Assembly: GCF_900110965.1 (NCBI RefSeq)
Contig: NZ_FOFO01000006.1
Coordinates: 44,172 to 108,171, forward strand
Reading direction: 5' to 3'
Source of the DNA: Ectothiorhodospira magna
GTDB taxonomy: Bacteria > Pseudomonadota > Gammaproteobacteria > Ectothiorhodospirales > Ectothiorhodospiraceae
DNA: 64,000 bases
Within the stretch, counting starts at the first letter, position 1. Each line of letters starts with the position of its first letter. The translations under genes were made by a program, and so were the position numbers. A model generated the notes under the pieces. It worked only from the letters and a program-made list of their open reading frames with translations, did not search any database and was not told the origin of the DNA. Of this stretch, positions 15,760 through 25,259 are shown one piece after another.

Positions 15760-17682
15760 TCAGACGCTTTGCAGCTCATCGGCCAGGGAGGCAATTTCCT
15801 CGATGGCCGCAGCCAGTTCCTCGGCGCCCTGGGCCTGTTGGTGGGCTGCCGAAGCGGCTTCGGCGGAGGCTTTTTCTGCCTCCTCGGCAGCGGCAGCGAT
15901 CTGCTCCACGCCGGTCTTCACCTGACCGATGGCGGTGGCGATCTCGGTGGCGGCGTTGAGGACTTCCTGGGCGCTCTTTTTCACCGTGGACACGTCGCTT
16001 TCCGCCGTCTGCAGACCCGCGGTGATGGCCCGGGCCTTTTGTGCCTCCGTATTGGCAGCATTGATATTTTCCTCCAGATCCCGCCAGACGGTGTCGATCT
16101 GGTCCTGCACCGCCTTCACCAGATCCTTGATCCGGTCGGCATTTTCCGCCGAGTCATGGGCCAGGTTGCGGATGTCCGTGGCCACCACCACGAAGCCCTT
16201 GCCGAACTCACCGGCCCGGGCCGCCTCGATGGAACCATTGACCGCCAGCATGTTGGTCTGGATGGAGACGGTGGTGATGGCATCGACGATCTTGTCGATG
16301 CGCCGGGACACCAGCTCCAGGTTCTTGATCTGGCGCAGGCTCTCGCGGGAGGCATCGGCGGATTCCGCCACCCCCTGGATCAACGACTCCAGATTCTTCT
16401 GGTTGCTCTTGAGCAGATCGGTGATGATGCGGATCTTCTCTTCCGTGGCCGTGGCCCGTTGCTGGGAGACTTCCACCCCCTTTTCGATCTGAGCCACGGC
16501 GGCGGCGGATTCCTCAGTGGCGGAGGACTGCAGTTGGGCGCTTTTGCGGATCTGTTCCAGGGCCGCCATGATCTGCGCCCCCGAACGGTTGATTTCCTGG
16601 ACTGCCGAGGACAGTTCCTCGGCGGCGGAAGCCACTTCCTCGGCACTTTTGCTGATGTCGGTGGAGCTGCGTAATTCTTCCGCCAGTTCCGACAGGCTCT
16701 GGGCCGCCTGTTCACATTCTCCCAGGGCCTGGGTCTGCTCGGCTACGGTTTTGGCGGTTTCCTCGGCGGCGGCAGATTGCTCCTCGGCGGCGGCAGCGAT
16801 TTCCTCGTTACCCTTGAGGGCCTGCTTGGCGGCAGTTTCCGACTGCTGGGCGCCGCTGGCAATTTCCTGGATGCCGTTGGTAATCACGGCGGTATCGTCA
16901 CGGATCTGATCCAGTTGCTGGGTGATCTGCTTGCCGTTTTCCACCTCCTGCCGCACCTTCTCGGCGGAGGTGTTGATGCCTTCGGAGATCAATTTGACAT
17001 CCTTTTGAATCTGGGCAACCAGATCCTGAATCTGCTTGGCGCTTTTTTCGGAGGTTTCCGCCAGGGTGCGGACCTCGTCGGCGACCACCGCAAAACCCTT
17101 GCCATGTTTGCCGGCCCGGGCGGCTTCGATGGCGGCATTGAGGGCCAGCAGATTGGTCTGGTCGGCGATGCGGGCCACGGCCTTGACGATGTCGCCGATA
17201 TTGGCGGCCTGTTGCTCCAGTTCGCTCACCATCTTCACCGACTCGCCCTGGCGCTGGGCGCTGACGCCTACATTGGTGATAAAACCGTCGATTTCAGCGC
17301 CGACCCCTAAAATCAGCTCCTTGAGGGATTCCACCCGGGTCTGGGCGCTGGTGGCGTTTTCCAGCTGCCGCCCCAGGGCTGAAGAAACCTGCTTGAAGGC
17401 CGTGAGGGATTCCTGGGCGGCGCCGGAAGCCTCCTCGGCGCCGGAGGCAATTTGATCGGAGGATCGTTTAAGTTCCTCGGCGGCGGAGGCGGCCTCATTG
17501 ATGCCGGAGGCCAGCTGGGCGGTGGCCGAGGCGATGCGTTCGGCGGCCTGCTGTTGCTTGGCCAGGGTACGGGCGCGTTTACGCTGGGCTTCGGCCTCGC
17601 GGGCCGCGGCGGCGTGAGCGCGGGAATCCTCACCACCGGTGGATGAGGGCGAAGTGCTGGGCGTTTTTTTTACGAGAGCCAT
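15760..17682 (-). CDS. Cytoplasmic MCP with two receptor signalling tips
   Basis: 640 residues, with no hydrophobic segment, so soluble. It is nearly all coiled coil rich in Ala, Glu, Gln and Ser. The canonical receptor hairpin tip appears twice: [17 protein letters not shown] near 175-191 and [17 protein letters not shown] near 475-491, about 300 residues apart, each with its GFAVV/GFVVV helix and flanking EEA-type methylation-like segments. No sensory domain is present, so it may be a structural array organiser or sense through partners. It is the first gene of the long minus-strand operon. Cytoplasmic receptors such as TlpT pair with ParA-like ATPases, consistent with the ParA at the operon end. 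Confidence 0.92.
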   Translation of the reverse strand: MALVKKTPSTSPSSTGGEDSRAHAAAAREAEAQRKRARTLAKQQQAAERIASATAQLASGINEAASAAEELKRSSDQIASGAEEASGAAQESLTAFKQVSSALGRQLENATSAQTRVESLKELILGVGAEIDGFITNVGVSAQRQGESVKMVSELEQQAANIGDIVKAVARIADQTNLLALNAAIEAARAGKHGKGFAVVADEVRTLAETSEKSAKQIQDLVAQIQKDVKLISEGINTSAEKVRQEVENGKQITQQLDQIRDDTAVITNGIQEIASGAQQSETAAKQALKGNEEIAAAAEEQSAAAEETAKTVAEQTQALGECEQAAQSLSELAEELRSSTDISKSAEEVASAAEELSSAVQEINRSGAQIMAALEQIRKSAQLQSSATEESAAAVAQIEKGVEVSQQRATATEEKIRIITDLLKSNQKNLESLIQGVAESADASRESLRQIKNLELVSRRIDKIVDAITTVSIQTNMLAVNGSIEAARAGEFGKGFVVVATDIRNLAHDSAENADRIKDLVKAVQDQIDTVWRDLEENINAANTEAQKARAITAGLQTAESDVSTVKKSAQEVLNAATEIATAIGQVKTGVEQIAAAAEEAEKASAEAASAAHQQAQGAEELAAAIEEIASLADELQSV

Positions 17683-17733
17683 GGCGCGTTCCTAAAATGG
17701 GTGACCAACCAAAAGGGAATGCTACTTTATCCG

Positions 17734-17762
17734 ATTATATAGTCAGCTTGTCGGCTGACAGG
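17734..17762 (-). promoter_or_regulatory. Candidate promoter and operator of the chemosensory-stressosome operon
   Basis: Reading leftward, a perfect TATAAT (17739-17734) lies about 50 bases before the MCP start codon. Just upstream is a perfect inverted repeat, GTCAGC at 17742-17747 and GCTGAC at 17754-17759, with a 6-base spacer, placed between the expected -10 and -35. The -35 itself is poor, suggesting dependence on an activator or repression by a protein bound at the palindrome. No FliA-type (sigma28) promoter is visible. Confidence 0.5.
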
Positions 17763-17859
17763 ATGGATTCTGAAGTAGGAAGCACTGTGCATTGTATGGG
17801 GAATGGCCTATGGTACTGCTTGGGTTCGTTGTGTCGGGATTGTCGGGGAGTCTTCTTGT

Positions 17860-19437
17860 ATGCACTGGTTGAGAGTATCGCCGTTTTTGTTATTCGCCGG
17901 CCTTTCCGGCACCACCTGGGCTGCTCAGGTGGTGGAGGTGACCGTGTTTCCCAGTCAGGCTGGTGTGGTGATGACCCACAAGGCCACCCTGGATGCCGGG
18001 CAGGGCGTGATCACCGTGGGCCGGTTGCCCGCCGATCTGGATCAGGCCAGTTTACGGGTCAGCGCCCAGGGACCAGATGGCCTGATGCTGGGTACCCTGG
18101 AGACCCGTGTGGTCCATGGCCGTGACCTGGCCCACCCTGCCGAGCAGGCTCTGACGGAAAGGCTGCAGGCACTCAAGGACAGTCAGCGGCATATTGCCGA
18201 TCAGGTTCGCGCCGGTGAGATCCAGTTGCGCCTGGTGGAGCGAATGGGACAGGGGGCTTCTGGTATGGAACCGGGCCTGAATCCGGACCAATGGCCCCGG
18301 GCCTGGCAGGTGGTGGGGGAGGGCGCTTTGGAGATTCTACGGACCATTCAGCACCACGAACAATCCCTGCGGGATGTGGAGGCAGACATCCAGCGTATCC
18401 GTGATGAACTGGAAACCCTGCAACGGGGTCGCCGGGATACTGTGGAGGCCCGGGTGCATTACCAAACCCCGGCGGCAGGGGATGCGGTCCTGACCCTGGA
18501 ATACCGGGTGCGTCACGCCGGCTGGCGTCCTGTTTACGAGGCTCGTTTGCAGACGGCCACCGGTGAACTGCAGCTGGTGCAGCGGGCTGAGCTGCGTCAA
18601 AATACCGGCCAGGACTGGAATGACGTGATCCTGCGCCTGTCCACCGCCCGTCCCGAACTGGGTGGCCGATTGCCGGAACTGCAGCCCTGGTATGTGGATG
18701 TGGCCCGGCCCGCGCCAGAGTCCAGGGCAATGGGTTCCCGGGTGCAGGCGCTGACAGCCATGGCCCCGGAAATGGCAGCAGAGCAGATGGCTGATCTGGA
18801 GTCGGCCCGGTTCAGTGCCCTGTACCGGGTTCAGGGGCAGGTCACCATTCCCTCGGACAATCAGCCTCATCGTCATGCCCTGGCAGCCTATCGTCTGGAG
18901 GCCACCTTATCCGCCCGGGCCGTACCCCGGCGGGTGCCTCATGCCTACCTGTTTGCAGAAACCACCTTCGAGGGTGAGGCGCCGCTGCCTGCCGGGCCGG
19001 TGAACCTGTTCCAGGATGGCACTTTGGTGGGGCGTGTGCCGCTGGCGGCCCTGCAGCCCGGCAGTCCCTTGCGTTTGGCTTTTGGCGTGGATGAGCGCAT
19101 TGGCATCCGCTATGAACTGGACCGGGACAGTCGTGGTCAGGAGGGATTGATCCGCCGTCAGCAGCGACTGGAGCGGGCCTACCTGATCTCGGTGCATAAT
19201 GCCCACCCCCAGCCGGTGAACATCACCGTGCTCGATCAGCTTCCGGTGGCCCGGGACGAACGTATCAAGGTGGAACTGGGCAGTGGCGCCACTGCCCCCA
19301 GTGAGCGGGATGTGGATGGCACACGGGGGGTGCTGGCCTGGCATCAGTCTCTGGAACCGGATGCCCGGACCAGGATTCGCTTTGCCTATACCCTGACCTG
19401 GCCGGAAGACGTGGAGGACATCATTGGCTTGCATTGA
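17860..19437 (+). CDS. MuiA-like protein with DUF4140 and DUF4139 domains, exported
   Basis: 525 residues. The N-terminus MHWLRVSPFLLFAGLSG followed by TTWAAQ reads as a signal peptide. An N-terminal DUF4140-like region (VTVFPSQAGVVMTHKATLDAG) precedes a coiled coil (about 95-190, QRIRDELETLQRGRRD) and a C-terminal beta-rich DUF4139-like domain (LEYRVRHAGWRPVYEAR to the end). Family members are annotated 'mucoidy inhibitor A'; biochemical function is unknown. ATG 17860 is chosen because GGGGAG lies about 10 bases before it and the signal peptide begins there; an upstream in-frame start would bury the signal. Divergent from the chemosensory operon. Confidence 0.85.
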   Translation: MHWLRVSPFLLFAGLSGTTWAAQVVEVTVFPSQAGVVMTHKATLDAGQGVITVGRLPADLDQASLRVSAQGPDGLMLGTLETRVVHGRDLAHPAEQALTERLQALKDSQRHIADQVRAGEIQLRLVERMGQGASGMEPGLNPDQWPRAWQVVGEGALEILRTIQHHEQSLRDVEADIQRIRDELETLQRGRRDTVEARVHYQTPAAGDAVLTLEYRVRHAGWRPVYEARLQTATGELQLVQRAELRQNTGQDWNDVILRLSTARPELGGRLPELQPWYVDVARPAPESRAMGSRVQALTAMAPEMAAEQMADLESARFSALYRVQGQVTIPSDNQPHRHALAAYRLEATLSARAVPRRVPHAYLFAETTFEGEAPLPAGPVNLFQDGTLVGRVPLAALQPGSPLRLAFGVDERIGIRYELDRDSRGQEGLIRRQQRLERAYLISVHNAHPQPVNITVLDQLPVARDERIKVELGSGATAPSERDVDGTRGVLAWHQSLEPDARTRIRFAYTLTWPEDVEDIIGLH

Positions 19438-19473
19438 CTGCTGGCCCTTATCGTGGTTTAGAGATGGTAGTTC

Positions 19474-20892
19474 ATGCGGTTAAGAACCCATTACGACAAT
19501 CTGCAGGTGACCGAGAATGCAAGTCCCGAAGTGATTCGGGGGGCCTACAAGTTCCTGTCCCAGAAATGGCACCCGGACAAGAATCAGCATCAGCGGGAGA
19601 AGGCGGAACGGATCACCAAGATTCTCAATGACGCATATACCGTACTTTCCGACCCGGAGCGGCGTCGGGAGCATGATGTCTGGATTGCCAGTCAGCGCCA
19701 CGGGCGCCAGTTTCAGTTACCTGAGCCGGTATCCTGTGTCATCCGGACCCATCAGTATGATTACCAATATGCCTACGCCCTTTCCCCGGTACTGACAGGC
19801 CGGGGAGAACGGTTCATCAACTTGGGGGATGGCACGGTGATGGATCTTAAAACGGGCCTGCAGTGGTTTATCTATTCGGTGGGTGAATGTTGGCGTGACG
19901 GGGAGGTTTCCGGCAGTCCCGGGATTTTTTCCGCTGCAGATGCCTTGCGGTGTCAAAGTACATTCAATGATCCCGGTCACGGAGGATTGCGGGACTGGCG
20001 AATGCCTACCCGCAAGGAACTTAAATCCATTCACGTTCGCAGTCTGATTTCCCTGCGTCGGGGGCTGGATGAATCTGTGTTCTCCCCGGACTACAAGGCA
20101 CCGTACTGGACCCTCCATGACAATCCCTGGCTCTATGACAACCGTCCCGTGGCGGTATCCCTGACCACGGACAATCCGGGCGCTGCCGGCGATGACCCCA
20201 AAGGCCGTTTGCGCTGGGTGCGGGGACCGGACCTGGCCATGTTGATCGAACTGAACCATCAGATGGCCAAGGTATTCCTGCATCGGCGTGAATTTACCAG
20301 GGCCATGGAATCCTTGCGGTCAGCACTGCAACTGGCGGAGGTGCCGGGGCGGGTGGAACTGGAAAACCTGCTGGTGATCCGGCGTGATCTGGCGGTGGCC
20401 TGTTTTCAGTCCGGGGATTCCAGGGCGGCAGAGGAGGGGTTGCAGAGCATTCTGGCGGACAAACAGGCCCATTATGGCCGTGCCCATGTGGAGGTATTGG
20501 GTGCCCTGCTGGATCTGGCGGCCCTGCAAAAATCCACTCAGCGCTTGCTCCAGGCCAAGGATACCCTGCAGGAAGCCTACCACTTGCTGTCCGATGTGGA
20601 GGTGCAGGATCAGAGGGTTCGGCTGGGTATACTTTATGATGTGCTGGTGCTGTTGGTCTGGAGTCGGGACTTTGCCCGGGCCGAGGCCCTGTTGACCGAG
20701 TTTCTGGAGCCTCTGGGGGAAGATGAGTTCAATCTGTCCCCTGAGCGCACTACCCTCATGATGCTGGTGCTGGGTCTGTTGCGGGAGACCTTGGGCCAAG
20801 GGGAGCGAGGGGCTGGCTTGTATCGCCTGTTCCTGCGTCTGGCGCCGCCGCCCTTGGCATCAGCAGGGGACTTTGGGCGGATGGAGGATTAG
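19474..20892 (+). CDS. J-domain / DUF1566-like / TPR protein
   Basis: 472 residues with three parts. Residues 5-70 form a DnaJ J-domain with the HPD motif in KWHPDKN, so it should stimulate an Hsp70 ATPase. Residues about 105-250 resemble DUF1566 (Lcl C-terminal): DGTVMDLKTGLQW then GLRDWRMPTRKELKSI. Residues 260-460 are helical TPR-like repeats. It has none of the Gly/Phe or zinc-finger parts of DnaJ. DUF1566 is normally extracellular, so a J-domain fusion is odd; no signal peptide is seen. Its stop overlaps that of the convergent hybrid kinase by two bases. Start ATG 19474 follows GAGATGG. Confidence 0.85.
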   Translation: MRLRTHYDNLQVTENASPEVIRGAYKFLSQKWHPDKNQHQREKAERITKILNDAYTVLSDPERRREHDVWIASQRHGRQFQLPEPVSCVIRTHQYDYQYAYALSPVLTGRGERFINLGDGTVMDLKTGLQWFIYSVGECWRDGEVSGSPGIFSAADALRCQSTFNDPGHGGLRDWRMPTRKELKSIHVRSLISLRRGLDESVFSPDYKAPYWTLHDNPWLYDNRPVAVSLTTDNPGAAGDDPKGRLRWVRGPDLAMLIELNHQMAKVFLHRREFTRAMESLRSALQLAEVPGRVELENLLVIRRDLAVACFQSGDSRAAEEGLQSILADKQAHYGRAHVEVLGALLDLAALQKSTQRLLQAKDTLQEAYHLLSDVEVQDQRVRLGILYDVLVLLVWSRDFARAEALLTEFLEPLGEDEFNLSPERTTLMMLVLGLLRETLGQGERGAGLYRLFLRLAPPPLASAGDFGRMED

Positions 20893-23800
20893 ATTGCCGG
20901 GCATTTAAGGCGCAGATGTTTCAAAAGCGCCAGGGCTGCGGGGTAGTTGAAATTCTCCACATGCTGCTGCAGCGTCTGGAATTCCGGCCCCAGGGTGGCC
21001 AGCAACCAGTCCTGGTGGGTCTGACAAAGATCGACAATATCGGTATCGTCGCTGTCAAGTAACCCGGCCATACGGTCAAGGAGTTGCTGTCCTTCCTCGG
21101 TGGCCAGGGCCGGCGCCGGGGGAGCCGGATTCTGAGCTGAACGGTCGTCTGTGTCCTGTGTGGCCGAAGCATCGGCCTGTAACTGGGCCAGCGCCTGGGC
21201 CAGTTGTGTACATAGCCCGGTCAACACGCCTCGATCCTGCTGGTGCTGGGCCAGGTGTTCCAATTGCTGGCCCAGCTGGGCCACAGCGTCGATCCCCAGA
21301 TTGGCTGCCGCTCCCTTGAGGGCGTGGGCCTGCTGCTGCAGGGTGCGCCAGTCTTTCTGGTCGGCCAGAACCTGGAACCTGTCCGGGTCTGTACCGTGGT
21401 GGGCAAGAAAGCGGGGGATGAGCCGGTGATATTGGCCCTGATGGCCCGATTGGGGGGGTAGCCCCCGGATCAGCGCCGGAGTGGCGGGAGGCTGGGGGGG
21501 GGAGGCGGGTGAACTGGGTTTCGATGTGAGCCAGCGGTGAAGTACCCGATGGAGCAGTTCTGGTTCCACCGGCTTGGGAATAAAATCATTCATGCCGGCT
21601 TCCAGGGCCAGTTGCCGGTCTTCTTCGAACACGTTGGCAGTCATCGCCAGGATCGGGATATGTTCATAGCCGGGCAGGGCGCGCAGGTGCCGGGTGGCGG
21701 TGAGGCCATCCATGCCCGGCATGTGAACATCCATCAAGACCAGATCATAGGTCTGGGCGGCGGCTCGGCTCAGGGCTTCCTCCCCGTCTCCGGCGCCATC
21801 CACCAGCAACCCGATCTGGTCGAGCAGTTCCATGGCCACTTCCTGATTGATCGGGTTGTCTTCCACCAGCAATATCCGCTTGCCGGCCAACTGTTCCCTT
21901 GAGGGGCGGGTGGTATCGGCGGCGGTGGCCGATGTGTGGTCAACGGCGGGAGCTTGCCCCCGGTCGAGCCGGACATCGAACCAGAACAGGCTGCCTTGCC
22001 CCGGCTCACTGCGGGCGCCCGCGCCGCCCCCCATGAGTTCTGCCAGTCGTCGGGTGACCACCAGCCCCAGGCCGGTACCACCGTAGCGACGGGTGATGGA
22101 GCTGTCGGCCTGGGCAAAGGGTTGAAACAGCAGTTCCAGACGTCCTGCTTCGATGCCGATACCGGTATCTTCTACCTCAAACCGGACCCGTAGGGTGTTG
22201 CCCCGGCTGGACAACTGACGGACCCTCAGGGTAATGCTGCCCTGCTCGGTGAATTTCACTGCATTGCCCGCCAGATTGAGTAAAGCCTGACGCAGTCGGG
22301 CCGGATCACCCCGCAGCCAGCTGGGGACGGCATCGGTATCGGTGTTGAGGGTCAGGCCCTTGCTCCGTGCGGTTTCCGAGATCACCGACCGGACATGATC
22401 CACCACGGTGGATAGATGAAAATTCTGCTGATCCAGGATGAATTTACCGGCTTCAATTTTGGAAATGTCCAGAATATCGCTGATGATCGACAGCAGATGA
22501 TGGGCTGCGTTGTCTACCTTGTTGAGCTTTTCCCGCTGCCGGGGTGTGGCATCCCCGTTACGTAGCAGATGCACCAGGCCGACGATGGCATTGAGGGGGG
22601 TGCGGATCTCGTGGGTCATGTTGGCGAGAAAGGCGCTTTTGGCCCGATTGGCCGCTTCTGCCCGTTGGCGGGCATCCTCAAGTTGGCTGGTGCGTTGGGC
22701 CACCAGGGTTTCCAGTTGGTGACGGTGGCGCTCCAGTTCCGTTGCGATGCGTTTTTTTTCGGTGATGTCCTCCTTGACAGCCACATAGTGGGTGATGGTG
22801 CCGTCCCGTTGCCGCAGGGGCGCCACATGGCCAAATTCCACATACTCGGTACCATCTTTGCGCCGGTTGTGAAATTCCCCTTTCCAGGGTTCCCCCTGGG
22901 TCAGGTGTTGCCACATGTCCGTGTACTGTTTTTCTGGTGTCATGCCCGACTGGAGCAGACGAGGATTTTTGCCCATGACCTCGCTGCGGGTATAGCCGGT
23001 GATGTTGAGAAAGGCTTCATTGACGTACAGGATGCGGGCTTGCAGGTCGGTGATGACGATGCTGTCGGGACTTTGTTCGATGGCCAGGGACAGCTGACGC
23101 AGATGATTTTCCGAGCGGCGGCGCTGGACTCGGTGCCAGACCTGATCGGCGAGCAGACGGAGGGTTTCCATGTCGGTATCGGTATAGGGGGTGCTCCGGT
23201 TCCCTACCCCGGCCACCATCACCACCCGGTCTTGTTCGATGACCGGCACCGACAGCATCCGGTGCAGGGGGCAATGACCGGGAGGTAGCCCTTTGGCGTG
23301 GGTGCAACGGGCGTAGTCATTGATGGTCACCGGTACTTTTTGGCGTATTGCATCGGCCCAGATCCCCGCCTGACTCAAAGGGTAGTGACCGGGATGATCC
23401 ACATGGCAGGGGGTGGCCAGGGTCTGATCCGACCAGGCAATCATTTCAATCCGGTCATCGTCCTCATGGACGAAGTGGACGAAGCTGATCTGGCTGTTGG
23501 TCAGATCTTCGGCCATGGCCAGCGCCCGGCGCAGGAAGCTGTTTTCATCCAGGGTTTCGGCAGCTTTGGATAACTCCAGCATGGCCTCGGCCCGCCGTGC
23601 CAGCAGGCGTAGGGTTTCGGCCTGATGGTGGCGGTCGGTGATGTCCTCCGACAGGATCATGATGCCGCCAATACGGCCATCGCTGTGGTACCAGGGGCGC
23701 ACCTCCCAGCGCAGCCATTGCACCCTGCCGTCGGCATGTTCGAAACGGTCTTCCTCGGCCCGGATCACTTCGCCGGCCAGGCCCCGTCGATGCACATCCC

Positions 23801-24038
23801 GCCAGGCCTGGGTGATTTCCGGGAAAACGTCGTAGTGACAGGCGCCAGGTATTTCCTGTTCACCCCGGCCATAGGTTTCCTGCCAGCGCCGGCTGGTGAC
23901 CAGATAGCGCATGTTCTGGTCAAACATGGCCAGGGCTGCTGGAGCATGCTGGACAAACTGCTGCATCAGTTGTTCCCGCTCCTCCAGTTGTGCCTGGGAG
24001 GCGCTCAGAGCCTGTTGGTGCTGTGTTGTGGTTTTCAT
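20889..24038 (-). CDS. Hybrid sensor histidine kinase (PAS-GAF-PAS-HisKA-HATPase-REC-Hpt)
   Basis: About 1049 residues, with no membrane segments. Order: N-terminal coiled coil, PAS (25-140), GAF (155-310, with Cys/His-containing ARCTHAKGLPPGHCPLH), PAS (320-440), HisKA with ANMTHEIRTPLN (about 480), HATPase with GTGLGLVVTRRLAELMGGG, receiver with LVLMDVHMPGMDG (about 775) and a C-terminal Hpt with HALKGAAANLG. It can run a full His-Asp-His relay. ATG 24038 has GAGGGG about 10 bases upstream; a TTG six bases earlier is less likely. It follows the REC-HD-GYP gene by 22 bases on the same strand, so that phosphodiesterase is its likely partner. Confidence 0.95.
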   Translation of the reverse strand: MKTTTQHQQALSASQAQLEEREQLMQQFVQHAPAALAMFDQNMRYLVTSRRWQETYGRGEQEIPGACHYDVFPEITQAWRDVHRRGLAGEVIRAEEDRFEHADGRVQWLRWEVRPWYHSDGRIGGIMILSEDITDRHHQAETLRLLARRAEAMLELSKAAETLDENSFLRRALAMAEDLTNSQISFVHFVHEDDDRIEMIAWSDQTLATPCHVDHPGHYPLSQAGIWADAIRQKVPVTINDYARCTHAKGLPPGHCPLHRMLSVPVIEQDRVVMVAGVGNRSTPYTDTDMETLRLLADQVWHRVQRRRSENHLRQLSLAIEQSPDSIVITDLQARILYVNEAFLNITGYTRSEVMGKNPRLLQSGMTPEKQYTDMWQHLTQGEPWKGEFHNRRKDGTEYVEFGHVAPLRQRDGTITHYVAVKEDITEKKRIATELERHRHQLETLVAQRTSQLEDARQRAEAANRAKSAFLANMTHEIRTPLNAIVGLVHLLRNGDATPRQREKLNKVDNAAHHLLSIISDILDISKIEAGKFILDQQNFHLSTVVDHVRSVISETARSKGLTLNTDTDAVPSWLRGDPARLRQALLNLAGNAVKFTEQGSITLRVRQLSSRGNTLRVRFEVEDTGIGIEAGRLELLFQPFAQADSSITRRYGGTGLGLVVTRRLAELMGGGAGARSEPGQGSLFWFDVRLDRGQAPAVDHTSATAADTTRPSREQLAGKRILLVEDNPINQEVAMELLDQIGLLVDGAGDGEEALSRAAAQTYDLVLMDVHMPGMDGLTATRHLRALPGYEHIPILAMTANVFEEDRQLALEAGMNDFIPKPVEPELLHRVLHRWLTSKPSSPASPPQPPATPALIRGLPPQSGHQGQYHRLIPRFLAHHGTDPDRFQVLADQKDWRTLQQQAHALKGAAANLGIDAVAQLGQQLEHLAQHQQDRGVLTGLCTQLAQALAQLQADASATQDTDDRSAQNPAPPAPALATEEGQQLLDRMAGLLDSDDTDIVDLCQTHQDWLLATLGPEFQTLQQHVENFNYPAALALLKHLRLKCPAI

Positions 24039-24060
24039 GAGCAAGGCCCCTCAGCTGGGG

Positions 24061-25152
24061 TCAAACGCTTTCTGCATCGGGATGGCGTTGGGCTATCTGG
24101 GTGAACTCATCGTAGACCGCCATGAAGGCATCGGTGACATCGGGATCGAAGTGTTGCCCACGGGCATCGCCGATGAACTCCCGCGCTTTGGACATGGGCA
24201 GGGCGGGTTTGTAGATGCGGGCAGAGGTCATGGCGTCAAAGACATCGGCTACCGTCATGATCCGTGCCGAGATGGGGATATCATCTCCCGCCAGGCCATC
24301 CGGGTAGCCACTGCCGTCCCATTTTTCGTGATGCCAGCGGGCGATTTCCTTGGCCAGGATGAGAAATGGGACGGGATGGTCTACATCGGCCTCGGCCCGC
24401 TCGATGGCATCAAAGCCTTGGCGGGCATGGGTTTTCATGATACGCCATTCATCATCGTTCAAAGGCCCTGGTTTGAGCAGGATGCTGTCGGGGATGCCTA
24501 CCTTGCCGATATCGTGCAGTGGCGCCGATTTGGTCAGCAGATCAATGGTGGAGGGGATGAGCATGGCCTGGAAACGGGGATGAGCGGCGAGTTTTTCTGC
24601 CAGCAGGCGGACGTAGACCTGGGTGCGCAGGATGTGGTTTCCGGTTTCCGGGTCACGGGTTTCTGCCAGATGGGCCAGGGCGCGGATGCAGACCTGTTGG
24701 GTAATTTCGTTGTCTACCATGCGCCGGGCAATTTCGGCCTCAAGAATGGCGTTTTTGTTCTCAAGAAAATCCCGGGCCTGCTTGACCTCCAGTTGAGTGC
24801 GGACTCTGGCCCGCAGCACAGCAGGCTTGATGGGTTTGGTGATGTAATCGCGGGCACCATATTCCAGTCCCCGTTCCTCGTCCGTGGGATCATTGAGGGC
24901 AGTGAGGAAAATCACCGGAATATCCTGGGTTTCCGGCTGGCCACGCAGGGTGTCCAGCACGGCATAGCCGTCCAGTTCCGGCATCATGACATCCAGCAAG
25001 ATAAGATCTGGCCGGGGGCAGGTGATGGCTGCCCTGAGTGCATGTTGCCCCGAGTTGGCGGCTCTGACCCGGTAATCGGAACGCAACAATTCTGTCAGCA
25101 GGGACAGATTGATGGGTTCGTCGTCCACGATCAGGATAGTGGGTTTGTCCAT
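24061..25152 (-). CDS. Response regulator with HD-GYP cyclic-di-GMP phosphodiesterase domain (RpfG type)
   Basis: 363 residues. Receiver domain 1-125 (phospho-acceptor in ILLDVMMPELDG; Lys in TKPIKP), short linker, then HD-GYP (about 160-345) with HDIGKVGIPDSILLKPG, HHEKWDGSGYPDGLAG and ADVFDAMTS. The GYP and HD residues are intact, so it should degrade cyclic di-GMP. It is the first gene of a two-gene unit with the hybrid kinase, mirroring the RpfC/RpfG arrangement. Together with the cyclases at 547 and 59376 it gives the window both synthesis and breakdown of the messenger. Confidence 0.95.
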   Translation of the reverse strand: MDKPTILIVDDEPINLSLLTELLRSDYRVRAANSGQHALRAAITCPRPDLILLDVMMPELDGYAVLDTLRGQPETQDIPVIFLTALNDPTDEERGLEYGARDYITKPIKPAVLRARVRTQLEVKQARDFLENKNAILEAEIARRMVDNEITQQVCIRALAHLAETRDPETGNHILRTQVYVRLLAEKLAAHPRFQAMLIPSTIDLLTKSAPLHDIGKVGIPDSILLKPGPLNDDEWRIMKTHARQGFDAIERAEADVDHPVPFLILAKEIARWHHEKWDGSGYPDGLAGDDIPISARIMTVADVFDAMTSARIYKPALPMSKAREFIGDARGQHFDPDVTDAFMAVYDEFTQIAQRHPDAESV

Positions 25153-25259
25153 GCAACTGGCACCTAGGGGCGTGTTTTATCGAGTATATCCTTTCCCTTT
25201 GTCGAGTTGACCATTCTCAATGATCATTCCGGTCGCCACATGGGGTATGTGCCATTGGG

